Positions 59,332 through 64,000 of a stretch of 64,000 nucleotides of DNA are shown here, piece by piece. Made by a program: the position numbers and the translations under genes. The stretch is from Carnegiea gigantea (lineage: Eukaryota; Streptophyta; Magnoliopsida; Caryophyllales; Cactaceae): positions 312,001 to 376,000 of the forward strand of contig JAKOGI010000829.1 of assembly GCA_029747015.1 (NCBI GenBank), written 5' to 3'. The notes under the pieces were generated by a model, which worked only from the letters and a program-made list of their open reading frames with translations, was not told the origin of the DNA and searched no databases. Each line of letters starts with the position of its first letter. The stretch's first letter is position 1.

Positions 59332-60383
59332 ATAGAGTGGCTAATGTTCTATGTGCACTGTTTGCGAGGAGGCCTTAGCTTAGGTGCACTTAGCACCTAT
59401 TTGGTGAGATTATTCTCTTTTGTTTTCCCTTTCCCTTCTCTTACCTTCTTTCTTTTGAGCAATAATGCTTTATCTAAGCATGGGGGAATGGTAGCTTCAT
59501 GTTTTTCATTTTGTTTATTAGTTTGCATACAAGTTAGAGCATATAGTTTTTTTTTGTTTGCATTAGTGTGTTGCATTTAGTTGCATTTAGGTTTGCATAT
59601 AGGATTGCATAGAGCGATGGTGTAGATTGGTTTGAGATAACCTCCAATGATACTTTTGCAAGGCAAATTAGCTTTCATGAGCTTGAGTAACTTTTGATGT
59701 GTAATCGCTTTTGGTGCTAAAATTTTTGAAGGTTTTGTAAATATTTCTTATTTTGACCCTTGTCTTGATTGAGACCTATTTTATCCCTTGGAATCGTTAG
59801 CACTAATGTTGGCATATGAAAGTCATTTTATGAGCTAGTTGAGGCTTTGGTAGATATCATGTGAGACTTTGAGCCTTGTTTAGACTAATTCATTATATTT
59901 AGTCTCATATTTCTTTCATGTGTATGAGTCTTCCATGTTGCCTCTCTAGAACTTATCTAGACACTTGTTCAAAACCACATTAGCATGTACATGGTTAATG
60001 ATATGATAGAGGCATTTTTGGTTGTTGGTCATTTTAGCCACATAGCCAAGTAGCCTACCCTTGTATTACATGCTTATCCCATTTACGAGCTCCTTTGAGC
60101 TTATATTTGTCTTCGTTATGAACTCTTTATATTAGCCCTTGGCCAAAGATATGTTCCTACCTTTAAGCCAAGTTTATAGAGAATCACTTCATCTATATAG
60201 TGGGTGGTTTTGGGGGTAATTAAGTTTAAGGTGGCATTGATATGTTGGTTTGCTGAGGGATTGATATTATTGCGCATTTGCTTTGGTTCCTTCTTGTTTA
60301 GGTTTTGTATATATGTACTTGGATGTAAGTTGAAAACTTATGATCTTATCCCTTTCAATAACTGATATTTTTATTTTATTTCC

Positions 60384-60497
60384 CAAAAAACAAGAGAAGA
60401 AAAAAAGAAGAGAAAAAAAGTCAAGTTGAAGAGAAAGACACAAAAAAAAGGAAAAAAAAAAAGAAAAGAAATAAAAAAAGAAAAAAAGAGAATGAAA
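60384..60497 (+). repeat. A-rich purine tract in E4
   Basis: About 110 bases of A and G, ending some 720 bases before the 3' LTR, matching the tract in E1. An open frame of Lys/Arg-rich codons through it is an artefact of composition. Confidence 0.8.
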
Positions 60498-61199
60498 AAA
60501 GTGATTGACATTGTATGTGTAAATAGCTTGAGTTCCTTACTTTGTCAACTCATTTTCTATATGATTCATTTGGAGTATGCTCATTTTATTGTTAGGGTTT
60601 GGAGTGTTGGTGAACTTCATGGTTTCTTGGTGGTTTGTTAGTTATTCCCTAGTCACTTGGCTAAGTAGCTCTATAGTGTCCCAAATACATTTGTCTACAC
60701 CTTTTCATTAACCCTTCCAGCCCACATTACAACCCATATAGAGTCCTTTTGTTTATCTTATGCACATTGCATTTTAGTGATGGAGAATTTGAGAGCCTTG
60801 TCAAGCATATTATAGATTGCATCTTTTGAATGAGTCTTAAGTGAACCTATGCTATATCTCAAACACATGAGCAGCAGTGATTCACATTTCCCAAAACTGA
60901 GGTTCTACCATTTCATTTGACTATAATCAATTCCATGTGCTTGCATGATGTGCTTTGTGGTTCTTTGAGGGAGATCAAGGTTGATATCGAGCTTGTGGCC
61001 TCATACGTTTTCAAAAACATTCACCTTCCCTTGATTTTGAAATGTTTTGCGCACTACTTGGGGTTTCCATTGATTACTACTCTTGCTTGTTTTATGTTAT
61101 CACTTGCCTACTTTAAGAAGGTCGCTATGTATTTGAGTCCTAGCTACATCTGTCATTCTCAGTTTTATATATTGTTTGCTTGAGGGTAAATAATAGTTT

Positions 61200-61214
61200 A
61201 AGGATGGGGTAGTT
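61200..61214 (+). other. E4 polypurine tract
   Basis: AAGGATGGGGTAGTT directly before TGATAAGTCC, close to those of B and E1. Confidence 0.85.
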
Positions 61215-62364
61215 TGATAAGTCCTTAAAGTGCACTCTAATTTGAGGTCATTTTATACCATTCTTTTCTGTGTTCTGTAGGATTCTGGACTAGTTTACCC
61301 CAGATTTGACCCTAAATGAGTGTAGCTTGACCCCCTATGGACACTTCCAAGTTACTATGCCCGTAAAAGGAAGAAATAATAGAAGAATGCTGAGACAGTG
61401 GCCACCACGGACCTTATTTCCCTGTTTGTTTTCTCGCGACTATTTGACTTCCGAGCAGTTTTAATTCCATTATTTCTCACGACTGTTCAACTTCTAGGCA
61501 GTTTCGCTATAAAAACAAAGGCTGTTTTTGACCTCATTTCAACATCCATGGGTCCATTTTCCTATCTTCAACTTCATCAATTAGATTAGAATTTAGATTA
61601 GAGGAAAAGAGAGTGAATTGAAGTAAAGATTTGCAAGGATTCTATGTCGGGTTTGCAATCGCGGATTCAAGCGGTTAATTGCCTGAGCATTTCTTTTCTT
61701 TTCTCTTTTCTTCTTTTTTCTCATTTTTGGATTCGTGTTCTGTAATTTCGATTAGAATTTTAGATTTATGCAAATACTAGTTAAATTCTTAATTTGTTGT
61801 TCATCTCTTTCAGTATTTTGGAATTGTTGGATTGTTTTATAGAATCTCAGACGATTATTGTCTTGTGAGGAATTTGATTACTTTCTTACATGTTTTGGGT
61901 GTTGGATGAAGAAATGAAAGGTGAAATTCAATACTAGAACCTCAGAATTTGACTTGATTGTATGGACTTTTGAGAAAGTCACACCGATTGATAAACCACA
62001 AATTTGATAATTGCATGCTTAATGAATCTAAACAAATCAAGAGCCCTTGAGACATGGTAATTGATCAGATTTGGGCATTTCACTTCACCTTGAAAGAGGG
62101 TTGTGATACTTTGATTGTCGGTTTTAAAACGACAAATTAAGGAAGAAGTGCTTGATTGATACATAGATCGGGTAATTGCTTATTTTACTTAATTCCAATG
62201 AATATTTATTCGTTTGATTAGGCAGGTGATTAGTTTAGTTTCAAACTTCAAATTTTGATTTGCTTCGCCTATCTTGAGGGGATAAATCCCAATAGATCAA
62301 CCTAGTCCTTGTGGGAGACAACCTTGATTTGCTACAGCGCCAACGTGCACTTACAGCCCTATCA
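61215..62364 (+). repeat. E4 3' LTR
   Basis: 1150 bases, TGATAAGTCC to CCTATCA. TATA box at 61508. About 70 bases near 61266 and about 40 near 61410 (the hairpin region) are missing relative to the 5' LTR. Confidence 0.88.
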
Positions 62365-63952
62365 GTGTTCCTGTTGACCTCAGCTTTAATAATCTTCCTG
62401 ATCCAGAATCAGTGGTTTGCTGTTACCAACTCTCATGTTATAGAACAGGGTCTCAAGTATTACTTCTTGGTGATACACTTTGCTTGAGATGAATATGGTG
62501 GTCTAATATTTTTATGTCATCAACCAACAGTCAACAAAGCAGTGATTCTAAATGGAAATGAAGCAACTTATCTGACAAGAACATTTCAAAGGATGAATGC
62601 ATACATGCCTTTAGGCCCCAGTTGAAGATTGTTCATTTTGGAAAGCCCTTAAAGCCCCTTGTTCTGGCAATGGAGGATGATTCCTCCCATGTGAAGATCG
62701 TAAGAATAATTGTTGCCATCCAAGCAACACCTATATTTGCAATCCCTATTCAAAGCATTGCTCCATCAACAAAGGTAATAAATAAGGTTAAAGAACATTT
62801 CAAATATTCATCTATTGATATATGTAGATAAAAGCTAAAGTCTATAATTAATCGTATTGTTGATGGATAGGACAAAATGCTTGTTGGAGTTGTGAGCCAA
62901 CTACAAAAAGGGTAATCGAGCTGTCTTCAGAAGGTGTTGAGAATATCATGGATATCCTGGATGCTGATCATAACCCTATTGAGTGCATGATAACTCTTGT
63001 TTTCTTAAAGACACACCTTTCATTCCAAATGCGTCTCTCATTTCAACCTTCTTGCCTTTTTTAAATTTATTTATAGGGACCAAGCAATGATGTGAACTTT
63101 AAGGAGGAATTGGCACACATTCCCCTACCATTAAGAAGTAAGTGTTTACCATCAATTAAAAAATGGCCTCCTTCGGAAAGGATTTATTTGTTATCAGATT
63201 GAGATTCAACGATTTATTAGGTGTTTGCTCCCCAAACAATGATGAGGCTGAGTTTGCTCCTAAAGCCCACGCTTCTTGATCAATGGCTCATCCACAGCAC
63301 CTTTGAGAGCTCCACAAGGAGATGTTACCATCTTCAAAGCTGATGTTGTTATAAAAAAGGTAAATAAAAATGTTGCACGAGTGTTTAGTTAATCCATAGT
63401 CGACAAGCTATCTTGCACCCCTTATGATGGACTTCCTTCTCTTAAAGGTGATTTCGACAACCTTTGTGCTGTCATCCTTCAAAGAGGCATAGATGTTACT
63501 CCTTTAGAGAGCGAGGTTAATGGGTTGATCAAGCAAGCATGTGACCTGAAGGACTTGCAGTAGAGCTACTATGGTCAAACGATTACTAAAGAATAAGATA
63601 GTTGTCACATATAGGTGTAAGGTAAGTTTCATGAAGTCTCCCGTAGTTGAATGCAGAAGGTGCTCATTATAAAGCAATAATAGTGGAGCTAAAACAAGTG
63701 AAATTAAGGCGTGAGGAACTGCTGAAAGAGCTTCAACTTTTGGAAGATCAAAAGAAAGATCTTAGTTCGCACGTAGTTGCCAACGAGCTTTTGCTTCAAG
63801 AGACTGAGTTGGAAGTAATTGATTTGCAGGGGCAGATTGATATAATCAATGCCACTAAAGTGAGGGATGCAAAAGCTAGTTTAGAAAAGACCGAAGTCTA
63901 CATAACGAAGTCTTCTGAAGATGTGACAATTTCTATTGGAATCCATAGCTAG
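62365..63952 (+). pseudogene. PMD gene, 3' part with coiled-coil C terminus, broken
   Basis: Continues the PMD protein after E4: a block with NLPDPESVV, a short segment with TGSQVLLLGDT, a long linker (62622-62831 has PLKPLVLAMEDDSSHVKI), then stop-containing sequence with TPYDGLPSLKGDFDNLCAVI, and a final open frame 63647-63952. That last piece is Lys/Glu/Leu-rich with heptad spacing (ELLKELQLLEDQKKDL), a coiled coil typical of the C terminus of transposon-type PMD proteins. Several stops lie between the blocks. The order and spacing match the 5' part at 55742-56988, so the two are one gene split by E4. Confidence 0.65.
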
Positions 63953-63956
63953 CTCC

Positions 63957-64000
63957 TTTTTTAGGGGGGGTTGATATGGACTTGTCATGTACTTTGCCCA
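63957..64000 (+). other. Purine tract after the PMD stop, possible 3' LTR start
   Basis: TTTTTTAGGGGGGG is followed by TTGATATGG a few bases after the PMD stop codon. The G run before a TGATA word looks like a polypurine tract and LTR start, which would place the PMD gene inside an LTR element. The window ends here, so it cannot be decided. Confidence 0.3.

Larger units (their letters stand above)
56989..62364 (+). mobile_element. Element E4: non-autonomous LTR retrotransposon, same family as E1
   Basis: 5' LTR 56989-58120 (its last ~130 bases deleted), primer site 58124-58141, Cys-rich ORF 58245-59331, A-rich tract 60384-60497, hairpin 61176-61193, polypurine tract 61200-61214, 3' LTR 61215-62364. 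Flanks ATGTT (56984-56988) and GTGTT (62365-62369) fit a target duplication with one change. Its removal lets the PMD reading continue in frame, supporting the boundaries. No gag-pol. LTRs differ by substitutions and several deletions, so it is not recent. Confidence 0.9.

Noticed and set aside
60426..60641. Lys/Arg-rich 71-codon open frame
   Set aside because: Produced by the A-rich purine tract of E4; the matching tract in E1 does not keep the frame.

Overview
This 64-kb window is repeat-rich, AT-rich nuclear DNA of a flowering plant, probably a eudicot. The evidence is plant-type Ty3/gypsy LTR elements primed by tRNA-Asp or initiator tRNA-Met, Athila-like gag-protease remnants, an endogenous plant pararetrovirus, and a broken plant-mobile-domain (PMD) gene. 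I see no intact host gene, no tRNA or rRNA gene and no CRISPR. Almost every open frame is a fragment of a decayed transposable-element gene.

Layout. 1-5457: gene-poor AT-rich DNA with a possible LINE scrap. 5463-10583: element E1, a non-autonomous LTR retrotransposon (+) with a decayed ORF that is not gag-pol. 10589-11547: nothing recognised. 11548-18847: a tandem LTR-internal-LTR-internal-LTR array of a gag-only family (-). 18848-19600: 5' part of an endogenous pararetrovirus (+). 19601-30146: 3' part of a long LTR (family C, +), split by element A (19682-28925, -, perfect AAGAG target duplication). 30197-31511: unclassified AT-rich block. 31512-34284: second C LTR with an expanded (TA)n tract. 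34285-49176: non-coding C interior, split by a reversed solo C LTR (34539-46827), which is itself split by element B (35293-44262, -, perfect GCATC target duplication). 49177-52293: complete C LTR. 52294-55150: protease, reverse transcriptase, RNase H and C-terminal remains of the pararetrovirus (+). 55160-55470: ~130-bp tandem repeat. 55742-63952: PMD pseudogene, split by element E4 (56989-62364, +, same family as E1).

How the parts relate. E1, E4, A and B appear to be one lineage whose coding section has been exchanged. All have tRNA-Asp-type primer sites, the same end-of-interior block (A-rich tract, conserved middle motif, a 7-bp hairpin with a GGA loop, then the polypurine tract) and GC-rich hairpins in the LTR. 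A and B keep Athila-like gag and protease plus an env/ORF1-like region. E1 and E4 carry instead a ~365-codon Cys-rich ORF. None has reverse transcriptase or integrase, so all need a partner in trans. Family C and the gag-only array use the initiator-Met primer. The insertion order is readable: B entered the solo C LTR, which had entered a C element; A entered another C LTR; E4 entered the PMD gene. The observations most worth following are the conserved hairpins with apparently compensatory changes and the repeated loss of polymerase within one lineage.
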